A DNA stretch of 64,000 bases from Chloroflexota bacterium (GTDB lineage Bacteria; Chloroflexota; Anaerolineae; Aggregatilineales; Phototrophicaceae): the NCBI GenBank assembly GCA_026707665.1, contig JAPOWK010000094.1:1-64000 (forward strand), given 5' to 3'. Below the pieces are notes generated by a model. That model had not been told where the DNA came from. It worked only from the letters and a program-made list of their open reading frames with translations, and did not search any database. Every line of letters starts with the position of its first letter. Positions within the stretch are counted from its first letter, which is position 1. This document shows, in pieces, positions 1 to 8,872 of the stretch. The translations under genes were made by a program, and so were the position numbers.

Positions 1-2
1 AG

Positions 3-428
3 CTCTTCATCGCGCTGGTGGATCAATTCGCCGATGTCATCGAACGCCGCGCCCGGGAAGCGATAGGACAGGAAGCCCCGGGCATGCTCCGCGTCCGCGC
101 CGCGCTTGCAGCGGTGCTGGAGACTTTCGGCAAGTACCGGCTCCCCGCCAAGCTGCTCTTGGTGCAAGCCGTCGGTTTGGGAACGGTCTTCGAGCGCAAG
201 CGCATGGAAGTCACCGACCGTTTTGCGCTGCTGATTCAGACCTATCTCGATGAAGCAGTCGCCGATGGGTCGATCGCGCCGGTGAATACGCATATTGTGT
301 CGCACGCCTGGATGGGCGCCATTTACAGCGTCGTGATTCAATGGGTCTACACCGGTGAACCGAGTCAAGACGAGATCATGCAAGCCTTGCTGCCGCTGCT
401 GCTGAAGAGCGTCGGCTATCAGGACTGA
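3..428 (+). CDS. TetR/AcrR family transcriptional regulator, C-terminal part
   Basis: The reading frame is open to the left edge of the window, so this is the 3' part of a gene that starts upstream. A GTG at 18 is in frame but is probably internal. The visible part of about 141 residues is all helical and resembles the ligand-binding C-terminal domain of TetR regulators (a ...LIQTYLDEAVADG... segment followed by a hydrophobic helix with HAWMGAIYSVVIQW). The N-terminal HTH lies outside the window. It ends 3 bp before menF, so it may be cotranscribed with or regulate the men genes, or may simply precede them. The ligand cannot be inferred. Confidence 0.7.
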   Translation, partial: LFIALVDQFADVIERRAREAIGQEAPGMLRVRAALAAVLETFGKYRLPAKLLLVQAVGLGTVFERKRMEVTDRFALLIQTYLDEAVADGSIAPVNTHIVSHAWMGAIYSVVIQWVYTGEPSQDEIMQALLPLLLKSVGYQD

Positions 429-431
429 GAC

Positions 432-1805
432 ATGGATTCCAGCGCCATAAGGGATTCGGCGATCCATCAGCGTTATGGCCGATTGCTCAGTTATAGCGCT
501 CCCTGCGCGGGCCTCAGTTTCAGCGGATTTCTGGCGGCGGCTGCGGGCGGCGCGCGCTTCTACTGGGAAGACCGAGACGGCGATGCCGCTTTCGCCGGCG
601 CCGGCACGGCTGTCGAACTGATGGCATGGGGACCCGAGCGTTTCAAGCGGATCGCCAAGTACGCGCGTGAGCTATTCGCGGGCGCGCGCCTCGACGGCGA
701 CGACAATCCGCTTGGCGGTCCCCGCCTGATGGGCGGCTTCGCCTTCCGCGGCGATTTCACGCCCGACAACACTTGGTCAATTTACAGTCCGGCCTTCTTT
801 GTGCTCCCACATTATCAACTGGTGAGAGACGGCGACAAAATGTGGCTGACGATCAATGCGCAGATCCCTGCGGAGGAATCGCCCACGGCGCTGATTTCCG
901 ATCTAGAAGCCGCGCTCGAACAAAAGATCGCGCAGCTGAAGGCGGCGCAAGCATCCATGGGCGCGGGCGGGCAGAGTACGCTCATCGGCATTGATCATCC
1001 GATGGGATATCCCACTTGGGAAAGCATCATCAATGACGCGACCGAGCGCATCCGTGCCGGCGCTCTGCGGAAAGTGGTCTTGGCGCGGGCCGCCGAATTG
1101 CGTTTCGGCGCGCCGGTTCAACTGCTGCCGATTCTGCGTCATCTGGCGGTGCAGTATGCCGACTGCTATCGCTTTCTCTTCGAGCCGCGTCCACGTTACG
1201 CCTTTTATGGCGCCTCGCCGGAGCTGCTTGCCTCGACCCGTGAACGGGCGCTCGAGACGATGGCTTTGGCCGGCAGCGCCGCGCGGGGTGATACCGACGA
1301 GGCCGATCGGCGCCTGGGTGAGATGCTGCTCGGCAGCGCCAAAGACCGCCAAGAGCATGAGATCGTGGTCGAAAAGATGCGCGACCGCCTTGCGCCGATG
1401 ACGGAATCGCTACAGATAGGCGGACCCGAATTGCTGAAGTTAAGCAATATACAGCATATCAACACGCCGATCCGCGGTACGCTCAAGCAACCCACCGGCA
1501 TTCTGCCGCCGGTTGAGGCCCTGCATCCGACGCCCGCGTTGGGCGGCGATCCGCGGCCGGACGCGCTGCGATTGATCCGTGAGTTGGAGCCGATTCCGCG
1601 CGGCTGGTATGGGGCGCCCGTCGGCTGGCTGGATGCGAATCTCGATGGCCAGTTCGCCGTCGCGATCCGCTCCGCCGTCGCCCAGGAGTCCCGCGCCTGG
1701 ATCTACGCCGGTAGCGGCATTGTTGCCGAGAGCAGCCCCGATCTTGAGTGGGAGGAGACCGAGCTCAAATTCCGTCCCATGCTCGACGCTCATGGCGCGA
1801 TTTGA
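432..1805 (+). CDS. menF: Isochorismate synthase MenF
   Basis: Converts chorismate to isochorismate, the first committed step of menaquinone synthesis. The protein has 457 residues, a normal length. The C-terminal chorismate-binding domain (about 190-450) has KVVLAR at 214-219 with the probable general-base Lys214, ASPELL at 261-266, LAGSAARG at 279-286 and SAKDRQEHE at 302-310, followed by HPTPALGG and a late GSGIV motif. The following genes menD, menB, menE and menH make MenF more likely than a salicylate- or siderophore-type enzyme. The ATG lies 3 bp after the TetR stop. The TGA stop directly abuts the left arm of the inserted GxxExxY element. Confidence 0.93.
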   Translation: MDSSAIRDSAIHQRYGRLLSYSAPCAGLSFSGFLAAAAGGARFYWEDRDGDAAFAGAGTAVELMAWGPERFKRIAKYARELFAGARLDGDDNPLGGPRLMGGFAFRGDFTPDNTWSIYSPAFFVLPHYQLVRDGDKMWLTINAQIPAEESPTALISDLEAALEQKIAQLKAAQASMGAGGQSTLIGIDHPMGYPTWESIINDATERIRAGALRKVVLARAAELRFGAPVQLLPILRHLAVQYADCYRFLFEPRPRYAFYGASPELLASTRERALETMALAGSAARGDTDEADRRLGEMLLGSAKDRQEHEIVVEKMRDRLAPMTESLQIGGPELLKLSNIQHINTPIRGTLKQPTGILPPVEALHPTPALGGDPRPDALRLIRELEPIPRGWYGAPVGWLDANLDGQFAVAIRSAVAQESRAWIYAGSGIVAESSPDLEWEETELKFRPMLDAHGAI

Positions 1806-1834
1806 CCACCGAGGACACCGAGTACACCGAGAAA
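1806..1834 (+). repeat. Left inverted arm: three 9-bp ACCGAGNNN units
   Basis: After CC at 1806-1807 the units are ACCGAGGAC (1808-1816), ACCGAGTAC (1817-1825) and ACCGAGAAA (1826-1834). The block starts at the base after the menF stop codon. Its partner is at 2252-2280 in inverse orientation. Confidence 0.8.
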
Positions 1835-1867
1835 ATCTCCGCTTATTGTTATGAAAAGAGGGGTTGC

Positions 1868-2239
1868 ATGTATAGGCGAGACGATCTAACACATGAAATA
1901 ATCGGCGCGGCGATGGAAGTTCATAGTGAAATGGGAGCAGGGCTCATAGAGCAAATTTACGAAAACGCGCTGTGCGTCGAACTTACTAAGCGTGGCATAC
2001 GATATCAGAAACAGGTTCGTGTGCCTGTGCAATACAAGGGTGAAGCGGTCGGCGACTTGTACGCCGATCTTGTAGTCGAAGGCCGGGTTATTGTGGAATT
2101 AAAATCGGTGCGCGAATTGGCTCCTATTCATCAAGCGCAACTGATTACTTATCTGAAACTGTCAAGAATCAAGACTGGTCTGCTCATCAACTTCAATGTT
2201 GTTTCTCTAAAAAAGGGCGTAAGGCGCTTCAGCGTATAA
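1868..2239 (+). CDS. GxxExxY protein, PD-(D/E)XK nuclease-like
   Basis: A 123-residue protein of the GxxExxY family (Pfam PDDEXK_3). The signature GLIEQIY is at 25-31, after HSEMGAG. A nuclease-like core follows, with Asp67 in LYADLVV and Glu77-x-Lys79 in VELKS, so all three acidic/lysine positions of a PD-(D/E)XK site are present. The frame stays open upstream to 1748, but that part overlaps menF and the repeat arm; ATG 1868 is the start that gives the family's usual N terminus. It is more AT-rich than the neighbouring men genes and has no link to menaquinone. The biological role of the family is not established. Confidence 0.85.
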   Translation: MYRRDDLTHEIIGAAMEVHSEMGAGLIEQIYENALCVELTKRGIRYQKQVRVPVQYKGEAVGDLYADLVVEGRVIVELKSVRELAPIHQAQLITYLKLSRIKTGLLINFNVVSLKKGVRRFSV

Positions 2240-2251
2240 CAAATTACCGGC

Positions 2252-2280
2252 ATCCTCGGTGACCTCGGTGTACTCGGTGG
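2252..2280 (-). repeat. Right inverted arm: three 9-bp ACCGAGNNN units
   Basis: Read on the minus strand the units are ACCGAGTAC, ACCGAGGTC and ACCGAGGAT, preceded by CC, so it mirrors the arm at 1806-1834 with a few mismatches. It lies between the GxxExxY stop and the menD start. Confidence 0.8.
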
Positions 2281-2296
2281 TGAAATACAAAATAAT

Positions 2297-4042
2297 ATGC
2301 CCAATCCAAACACAGTCTACGCCAATACATTCGTCGACGCCCTGATTGCGTCCGGCTTGAGATATGTCTGCCTGGCGCCGGGCTCGCGGCATACTCCACT
2401 CGTACTCGCGCTGGCGCGGCATCGTCAGAATATTGAGCTGTACTCCCACCTGGATGAACGCAGCGCTGCCTTTTTCGCCTTGGGGCTGGCGATTGGCGCG
2501 GGTGAGCCGGCGGCGGTCGTCTGTACATCCGGCTCGGCGGCGGCCAACTTTTTCCCCGCCATTGTCGAGGCGCATCAATCGCGCGTCCCCTTGATTGTGC
2601 TGACAGCCGATCGTCCGCATGAATTACGGGCGAGTGGCGCCAACCAAACCATCGACCAAATCAAGCTCTACGGCGATTACGCCCTGTGGTTCTATGATGC
2701 GCCGCTGCCGGAAGCGGACCCGCCCCCCTTTGCCTTGCGTAATCTGCGGACGCTGGCGGCCCGCGCCTACAGAATGGCGGACTCAATTCGTGACGTCATC
2801 CATATTAACCTGCCGTTTCGCAAGCCTCTAGAACCGGGCAGCGGCGACGCCGACGTGGCGCTTGGCGATAAGCATGGGACACCGCACTATGTCCAGAAAA
2901 CTGGCAATGACGACAGTGGGCTGCCGGCTCTGCTGACGGATGACCGGGTGGCAAGGCGGGGCATCATCTACTTCGGGCACGGGAGCTGCCACAGCGAAGC
3001 GGAACGTGAACGCCTGCTGCCTTGGGCGGCGCAGCTTTCGCGCGTCAGCGGCTTTCCCATCTTGGCTGAGTTCACTTCGAATATGCGCGCCGCGAACGCA
3101 ATTGGCGCCTACGAAAGTTTCATGCATTTGGCTGCAGTCGACTTCAGCCAGGTTGAGGTCTTGATCCGCTTTGGCGCGCCACCGCTCTCGAAGCGCATGC
3201 AAGACTTCCTGGAGTGCAATCAGCTGCGCGACCACATTTACTGCAGCCGGGCGGGCGAGTGGGCCGACGACAGCCACAGCGTCACGCGCCATCTAACGCT
3301 GAACCCAGCGACCCTGAACCCGGGCGAATGGGACGGCTTTGAGCCCGCCCCAAATTCCACAGATGCTTGGTGTGAAGGCCTGGCGCGCGCCGATCATGTC
3401 GCCCGAAGTGTGATCGCGCGGGAATTCGAACACGGCGCTTACTTTGATGGGGCGGTCCTGTATGATGTCGTCGACCTGATGCCGGCGGGTGGCGCGCTCT
3501 TCGCTGGCAACAGCTTGCCAGTGCGGCATCTCGATCAGTTTGGCTTGCCGAACGGGAAGCCCGTATTCGCCTTTGCCAATCGCGGCGCCTCGGGGATAGA
3601 TGGAAACGTATCGACCGCATTGGGCATCGGCGCGGCGCGCAGAGGCGAACCGCTGGTGGCCGTCCTGGGCGATATCACCCTCTATCACGACATGAATGGC
3701 TTGCTGGCGATCAGGCGCTGCGGCGTCCCCCTTACGATTGTGCTGCTCAACAACGAGGGTGGGGGCATCTTTCACCGTCTGCCGATACACGAGTTTGAGC
3801 CCGCTTTCAGCGACTATTTCATCACCGCGCACGGCCTGGACTTTGCGCACGCGGCCGCGCTCTACGATTTGAAGTACATTCGCGCCGATGATCGCGCCTC
3901 GTTTCGGCGTGCCTTCAGCGAGTCAGTCGGCGGACTGGCGTCGACCTTGATTGAATTGCGCACTGATGCCGTCGCTGATCTTAAGCGCCGAAACGCGATT
4001 ATAGCGGCCGTGCATGAGCAACTGACATCGCAAGCCTTGTAG
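2297..4042 (+). CDS. menD: 2-Succinyl-5-enolpyruvyl-6-hydroxy-3-cyclohexene-1-carboxylate synthase MenD
   Basis: A thiamine-diphosphate enzyme that joins isochorismate and 2-oxoglutarate (with loss of CO2) to give SEPHCHC. The 581 residues match the family length. The N-terminal Pyr domain has APGSRHTPL and HLDERSAAFFALG, with the cofactor-activating Glu near residue 55. The C-terminal PP domain has the TPP/Mg motif starting GDITLYHDMNG near 458 and ending NNEGGGIF near 484. The ATG follows an AT-rich stretch without a clear Shine-Dalgarno sequence, which may result from the element just upstream having separated it from menF. Confidence 0.95.
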   Translation: MPNPNTVYANTFVDALIASGLRYVCLAPGSRHTPLVLALARHRQNIELYSHLDERSAAFFALGLAIGAGEPAAVVCTSGSAAANFFPAIVEAHQSRVPLIVLTADRPHELRASGANQTIDQIKLYGDYALWFYDAPLPEADPPPFALRNLRTLAARAYRMADSIRDVIHINLPFRKPLEPGSGDADVALGDKHGTPHYVQKTGNDDSGLPALLTDDRVARRGIIYFGHGSCHSEAERERLLPWAAQLSRVSGFPILAEFTSNMRAANAIGAYESFMHLAAVDFSQVEVLIRFGAPPLSKRMQDFLECNQLRDHIYCSRAGEWADDSHSVTRHLTLNPATLNPGEWDGFEPAPNSTDAWCEGLARADHVARSVIAREFEHGAYFDGAVLYDVVDLMPAGGALFAGNSLPVRHLDQFGLPNGKPVFAFANRGASGIDGNVSTALGIGAARRGEPLVAVLGDITLYHDMNGLLAIRRCGVPLTIVLLNNEGGGIFHRLPIHEFEPAFSDYFITAHGLDFAHAAALYDLKYIRADDRASFRRAFSESVGGLASTLIELRTDAVADLKRRNAIIAAVHEQLTSQAL

Positions 4043-4129
4043 GGGCAACTTTGTGAGTCGGCCGAGTATTGCGCGAAGAATGCGAATTCGCGCGGTTGAA
4101 TTCGAACCACAGAGAACAGGAGAACGCAA

Positions 4130-5017
4130 ATGGTAACGAGCAAAGAAGAGCAAGCACAAATCACAACCCGGGACTTGATGCGGCTGGCGGATTGGCGAGA
4201 AGTGAAAGGCTACGACGACATCACCTATCACAAGGCGGATGGGATCGCGCGCATCGCCTTCGACCGCCCGGATATCCGCAATGCCTTCCGTCCCAAGACG
4301 ATCGACGAAATGACCGAGGCGCTGCTGCACGCTTGGCATGACGGCGAGGTCGGCGTCTTGTGGATCACAGCCAATGGTCCCAGCAGCAAAGACGGCGTCT
4401 GGTCCTTCTGTGCCGGCGGCGATCAGAAGGTGCGCGGGCATTCCGGCTATGTCGGCGATGACGGCGTGCCGCGCTTGAATGTCTTGCAGTTGCAGCGTTA
4501 TATCCGCAATATCCCCAAGCCGGTGATCGCCGTTGTGCCCGGTTACGCCATCGGCGGCGGTCACGTCCTGCACGTCTGCTGTGATCTCACCATCTCTAGT
4601 GACAATGCCATCTACGGCCAGACCGGTCCCATCGTGGGCAGCTTCGACGCCGGCTTCGGCTCGTCCTTCCTGGCGGCGCATATCGGGCAAAAGAAGGCGC
4701 GCGAGATCTGGTTCCTCTGCCGTCAATACAGCGCGGCCGAGGCTGAGACGATGGGCATGGTGAATACGGTCGTGCCGCTGGCTGAACTGGAAAAAGAAGC
4801 TCTGGCTTGGTCGCGCGAAATCCTGAGCAAGAGCCCAATCGCGCTGCGCTTCATCAAAGCCGGCTTGAACGCCGAATTGGATGGGCAGACTGGCGTGCAA
4901 GTGCTGGCGGGCGACGCCACAATGCTCTTCTACATGACCGAAGAAGGCAGCGAAGGCAAGAATGCCTTCCTCGAAGGGCGCAAACCCGACTTCGGCAAGT
5001 TCCCGCGGCGGGCGTGA
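4130..5017 (+). CDS. menB: 1,4-Dihydroxy-2-naphthoyl-CoA synthase MenB
   Basis: A crotonase-fold enzyme that closes the second ring of the naphthoquinone by intramolecular Claisen condensation of o-succinylbenzoyl-CoA. The 295 residues include [18 protein letters not shown] (oxyanion hole), [11 protein letters not shown] and the diagnostic C-terminal [13 protein letters not shown]. The active-site segment reads QTGP, with Gly where the Mycobacterium-type enzyme has Asp. This suggests the bicarbonate-dependent type I class known from E. coli. AGGAGA lies 7 bases before the ATG. It sits 30 bp before menE in the men operon. Confidence 0.94.
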   Translation: MVTSKEEQAQITTRDLMRLADWREVKGYDDITYHKADGIARIAFDRPDIRNAFRPKTIDEMTEALLHAWHDGEVGVLWITANGPSSKDGVWSFCAGGDQKVRGHSGYVGDDGVPRLNVLQLQRYIRNIPKPVIAVVPGYAIGGGHVLHVCCDLTISSDNAIYGQTGPIVGSFDAGFGSSFLAAHIGQKKAREIWFLCRQYSAAEAETMGMVNTVVPLAELEKEALAWSREILSKSPIALRFIKAGLNAELDGQTGVQVLAGDATMLFYMTEEGSEGKNAFLEGRKPDFGKFPRRA

Positions 5018-5047
5018 GCGGAGCGGGACAGAGAGCGTGAACCTGCC

Positions 5048-6526
5048 GTGCGCGAACTGAAGCATTATATCGACCCTAATCCAGATAGCCCCTTCATCTA
5101 TGTTGACGGGCGCAAGATAACGTTCGGCGGGATGAACCGACTGGTGTCAGCCGGATACGGCGTGATTCAGCGGTATACGCCACTCGAGCCCGGTGACAAA
5201 GTCGGCATCCTCATGCCTGACAGATTCCTCTTCGTTGTCACCTTGCTTGCATTAATGCGCATGCGCGTTGTCTCCGTGCCCTTGAATACCCGCTTGACGG
5301 CGGCGGAATTGAGCTGGCAGGTCAAGAATGCCGATTGCCGCCTCCTGATCTGCGAAGGCGACACAAGGGCGCTAGCTGGCGAACTTGGAACGGATGTGAT
5401 GGAGATGCCAAACATTGATCTGGCAGACCCAACTCCACAATTCGCTGACTATGGACTGATAAATCTGGACGACGACTTCGCCATCATCCATACCTCTGGC
5501 ACGAGCGGTCGCCCCAAAGCGGCGATTCTAACGCTTGGCAATGTTTACCAAAGCGCCCAGGCTTCGGCGCAACTGCTTGGTCACTTGGAAAATGAGTGCT
5601 GGCTCTGCGTCTTGCCGCTCTATCATGTCGGCGGTTTGAGCATCATCCTTCGCTCCCTGATCTACAGCACAGCCGTCGAATTCGGACCGACATCGCCCTT
5701 CGATGTGCAAGAGACCAATCGCGTTCTTAGCGCCAACCCGATTACGCTGATCTCCCTCGTACCGACCATGCTGCAGCGCCTGCTTGATGCCAAGACGAGA
5801 CCCTGGAATCCACAGTTGCGCCTCATCTTGCTGGGCGGCGAAGCGCCATCAGCTGAACTGCTCGCCCGGTGCCAAGCCGAAAATCTACCCATCGCGACAA
5901 CTTACGGCCTTACGGAAACCGCCTCCCAAGTCGCGACCGCCTTGCCCGAACAGGTCTACCGCAAGCCGGGGACAGTGGGCAAGCCGCTGAAAAACACACA
6001 AGTCCGCATTGTTGGTGAAGGAGGCGAAGGGGCCGCGCCCAAGGTCCCGGGCGAAGTGCTGGTCAAAGGCGGCACAGTTATGCGCGGCTACTATGGCGAT
6101 CCGGCGGCGACCGACGCAGCCCTGCGTGACGGCTGGCTGCAAACCGGCGATATCGGCTACCTGGACGAAGACGGCGATCTCTTCATTCTGCAGCGGCGCG
6201 CGGACCTTATCGTCAGCGGCGGCGAGAACATTTATCCGGCCGAGGTTGAACGGGTATTGCGCTCGCATCCGCAGGTGGCTGAGGCGGTCGTATTCGGCGC
6301 CCCCGATGCGCAGTGGGGCCAGCGAGTGGCCGCGCTGATACAACCCGTATTCGGCGCTTCAATATCGACCAAGGACATCGACAGATTCTTGCGCGAGCGC
6401 TTGGCGAGTTACAAGAGCCCGCGGAAGATCGTTTTCGTCGATGCCTTGCCCCTTACCGCCTCGGGCAAGATTCAGCGCCGGGAAGCGCGGCGAATCTTTG
6501 ATGACGCAGTATCACACAACACGTAG
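5048..6526 (+). CDS. menE: o-Succinylbenzoate--CoA ligase MenE
   Basis: An acyl-adenylate-forming enzyme of 492 residues that activates o-succinylbenzoate with ATP and CoA. It shows the P-loop HTSGTSGRPK near 148-157, TYGLTETASQ, GWLQTGDIGYLDEDGD and the C-terminal catalytic Lys in TASGKIQRR. The start is a GTG. The 3' end overlaps the menH start by 26 bp. The position between menB and menH supports the menaquinone role over a generic acyl-CoA ligase. Confidence 0.92.
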   Translation: MRELKHYIDPNPDSPFIYVDGRKITFGGMNRLVSAGYGVIQRYTPLEPGDKVGILMPDRFLFVVTLLALMRMRVVSVPLNTRLTAAELSWQVKNADCRLLICEGDTRALAGELGTDVMEMPNIDLADPTPQFADYGLINLDDDFAIIHTSGTSGRPKAAILTLGNVYQSAQASAQLLGHLENECWLCVLPLYHVGGLSIILRSLIYSTAVEFGPTSPFDVQETNRVLSANPITLISLVPTMLQRLLDAKTRPWNPQLRLILLGGEAPSAELLARCQAENLPIATTYGLTETASQVATALPEQVYRKPGTVGKPLKNTQVRIVGEGGEGAAPKVPGEVLVKGGTVMRGYYGDPAATDAALRDGWLQTGDIGYLDEDGDLFILQRRADLIVSGGENIYPAEVERVLRSHPQVAEAVVFGAPDAQWGQRVAALIQPVFGASISTKDIDRFLRERLASYKSPRKIVFVDALPLTASGKIQRREARRIFDDAVSHNT

Positions 6527-7310
6527 CGGGCGCCGCTATCACATTCAGATCGAGGGCGTCGGCGATCCGCTGGTGCTTTTGCATGGATTCAGTGGTGACG
6601 CCTCGACCTGGCGCGCGGTCATCGAGCGCCTCGCCGATTGCAGTCAGTGCTTTGCGATCGATCTGCTTGGTCATGGCGAGAGCGATGCGCCGGCTGATGC
6701 GGCACGTTATCGGATGGATTCTGTCGCGGCCGACATCATCGATCTGCTCGACATGCTAGCGTTGACGAAGTCGAATCTGCTCGGCTATTCGATGGGTGGG
6801 CGGCTGGCTCTCTTTCTTGCGCTTCAGTCTCCGCAACGATTCGGGGCATTAATGCTGGAGAGCGCTTCGCCCGGCTTGGCGGATGATGGCGCGCGCGCGG
6901 ATAGGCGCCGCCGCGATTGCGATTTAGCGGACAGAATCGAGGCGAATGCTATCGCCTCGTTCGTCGATTATTGGGAAGGCTTGCCAATTTGGGCTTCTCA
7001 ATCGGAGGGGCAAATCCGGGCGCAGCGAAACCAACGTTTGACGAACCGCCCTCAGGGACTGGCAAATTGTTTGCGCGGGATGGGTACGGGCGCCCAGCCG
7101 AATCTGTGGGGGGAGCTACCGAATCTGAGAGCGCCGACTTGTCTCATCGTTGGCGAGCGCGATGCGAAGTTTCGCCGAACGAATCAACTCATGGCGGCGG
7201 CGATGCCACAAGCGAGCCTCTCAATCATCCCCACTGCTGGGCACAATACGCACTTGGAGAATCCCGGCGCCTTCTGTCAAGCGATTCGGTCCTTCTTACA
7301 GCGCCGCTAG
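6501..7310 (+). CDS. menH: 2-Succinyl-6-hydroxy-2,4-cyclohexadiene-1-carboxylate synthase MenH
   Basis: An alpha/beta hydrolase of 269 residues that eliminates pyruvate from SEPHCHC to give SHCHC. LLHGFSGDASTW at 26-37 is the MenH-type oxyanion region, the nucleophile is Ser97 in GYSMGGR, the acid is in VGERDAKF and the base is in AGHNTHLENP. ATG 6501 gives the usual N terminus; the frame is open further upstream inside menE. The 3' end overlaps the convergent phosphotransferase gene by 15 bp. menC and menA are not in the window. Confidence 0.88.
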   Translation: MTQYHTTRSGRRYHIQIEGVGDPLVLLHGFSGDASTWRAVIERLADCSQCFAIDLLGHGESDAPADAARYRMDSVAADIIDLLDMLALTKSNLLGYSMGGRLALFLALQSPQRFGALMLESASPGLADDGARADRRRRDCDLADRIEANAIASFVDYWEGLPIWASQSEGQIRAQRNQRLTNRPQGLANCLRGMGTGAQPNLWGELPNLRAPTCLIVGERDAKFRRTNQLMAAAMPQASLSIIPTAGHNTHLENPGAFCQAIRSFLQRR

Positions 7311-8174
7311 TCGGCAAATCGCAGCGCCGATGAATGCCTGGTATTGCGACTTCATCCGCGGAATCTGGTCTGGCTCGGGCGCGAAAGAGGCAAAGTGAGA
7401 CAGGCGAGACGCGCCCCACAAATCCCAATATGGCAGAGCCTCCGCATCCAGCTTTCGATTCAACTGCAAGTAGCGCGCGGTATAAGCGTTCATTGCCGCA
7501 GAACCAAAGGCCCAGAGGATTTCCAATCGGCTCTTGCCCAGGTCCGCCAGCGGCTCACCCAGCATGGCGTCCTCCCAATCGATGATGGCTGACAGCGCGC
7601 CGTCTTTCCACAGCAGGTTGCCGGGCCAGAAGTCGCCATGAAGCAAAGCGGGCTTGTTGCATTCGATGCGCGGCTCAACTAGCTGCATCGCCGCCTGAAT
7701 CCGGCGCTGCTCAGACGAGCGCGCGTCTCGCTGCCGAGCGATCACATTCTTGATGTCAGGAAGAAACGAGAGGTCGCATTTGCCCAGGTCGGTCGCATGG
7801 ATGGAATGGAGAATATCCGCGAGCGCATGACAGAATGCGGGAATCGGCTTATCGCCGAAGTCGGGCGATCCCTCCGCAAACGAAGTGATCAGGAAGGGCG
7901 TCTCATGCGCCTCGTTCAAATACAGGGCATCAGGGACTGGCAGCCCGGTTTCCTTTAAGAATTCGAGCAAGCGGAACTCATCCCGCGCCATCTGAGGATT
8001 ACGCTCGCGATCGCGCTGGCTGTGTGTTAGCAAGATCAGAAGCTTCGTACGCTCGGCGCCGGTCGCAACATGGAGAACGCTCGCCCGGCCCGGCAGCGGT
8101 TGCGTATATTTCAGGCGCCAGCCGGGATCCATCTTGCGGATGACTTGCCCGATATCTTGCTCTGTTATTGTCAT
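7296..8174 (-). CDS. Phosphotransferase, aminoglycoside phosphotransferase/choline kinase fold
   Basis: A 292-residue kinase-like protein of the APH family (PF01636). The catalytic loop HGDFWPGNLLW is at 179-189 with Asp181 and Asn186, and the metal-binding IIDWED follows with Asp199. The N-terminal half has the small-lobe pattern and an LLEFLKETGLPVP segment typical of this fold. Members phosphorylate diverse small molecules, including sugars, choline, methylthioribose and antibiotics. Nothing here identifies the substrate. Convergent with menH. Confidence 0.8.
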   Translation of the reverse strand: MTITEQDIGQVIRKMDPGWRLKYTQPLPGRASVLHVATGAERTKLLILLTHSQRDRERNPQMARDEFRLLEFLKETGLPVPDALYLNEAHETPFLITSFAEGSPDFGDKPIPAFCHALADILHSIHATDLGKCDLSFLPDIKNVIARQRDARSSEQRRIQAAMQLVEPRIECNKPALLHGDFWPGNLLWKDGALSAIIDWEDAMLGEPLADLGKSRLEILWAFGSAAMNAYTARYLQLNRKLDAEALPYWDLWGASRLSHFASFAPEPDQIPRMKSQYQAFIGAAICRLAAL

Positions 8175-8286
8175 GTTCTTGGCTTCGCTCGCTGCGTCAC
8201 CGCCTTGATCGCGTGGCGCATCTGATTATATGTCCGCGCAAAACAAACAGAAGCCGCTATCGGCAGAAGTTAACACGATAGAATGA

Positions 8287-8847
8287 GAATTCTATGGAAT
8301 TAAAGGCATCGATTTTTCCGGCCATCTGACGCAGGAGGCAAACCGCTGGCAATACTTGCATGACCTCGCCAATAACGACGCCGAATGGGACAAATTTGAG
8401 GCGGCCTATGGCAATCAGAGCGGCCTCTCGGCTGAGTTGCGGCTGGATCCCTTATTTGCGCCGCGCAGTTGGGCGGATACGCAGGCGTTTCCCATCATCG
8501 CTGCCCGTACAACGAATGCGTTCCAGCGGCTGCCGGCTGTCAATATTGTCGGTACTGGCCAAATCAACAATCTGCCGCCTGGAGTTTTCGTTGAGACGCC
8601 GGCGGTCGTCGATGGCAGCGGCATCTATCCGGTGGTGATGGGTGATTTGCCGCAGCCCTTGGCCGCTTTTGACCGGCGCGATATCGACCAGACCGAATTG
8701 ATCGTGGAGGCTGCCCTGCGCGGGGAGCGCAATCTCGTCTTGCCAGCAGCGCTGCTCGATCCGGTCGCCGAAGGGGTAACCCAGGTAGAGTCTATGGTCG
8801 ATGAAATGCTGCGACTGAATGCCAACTACCTGCCACAATTCGCCTGA
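8287..8847 (+). pseudogene. C-terminal remnant of a glycoside hydrolase family 4 (alpha-galactosidase-like) gene
   Basis: The frame opens directly after a TGA at 8284-8286 with EFYGIKG, which in complete GH4 proteins lies inside the protein, and continues to the natural C terminus at 8847. Recognisable GH4 parts are EANRW, NLPPGVFVETPA and VVDGSGIYPVVMGDLPQP, then AAFDRRDI. The NAD-binding N-terminal half and the metal-binding Cys/His are absent. A TTG at 8356 could act as a start, but the conserved sequence upstream of it shows this is a truncated gene. It is probably the edge of an old deletion or rearrangement. Confidence 0.75.
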
Positions 8848-8872
8848 GAAATGATGCTCGATTGGAAAGCTG

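Larger units (their letters stand above)
1806..2280. mobile_element. Putative small mobile element carrying a GxxExxY gene, bounded by inverted 29-bp arms
   Basis: The two arms (1806-1834 and 2252-2280) are inverted copies of each other. Each has a CC followed by three 9-bp units of the form ACCGAGNNN. They enclose only the GxxExxY gene. Both outer edges carry TGA: 1803-1805, which is also the menF stop, and 2281-2283. This fits a 3-bp target duplication. Removing the element and one TGA would leave menF and menD 13 bp apart, a normal operon junction. No transposase is present, so movement would be in trans or by an unknown mechanism. The insertion history is inferred; the repeats are seen directly. 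Confidence 0.5.
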
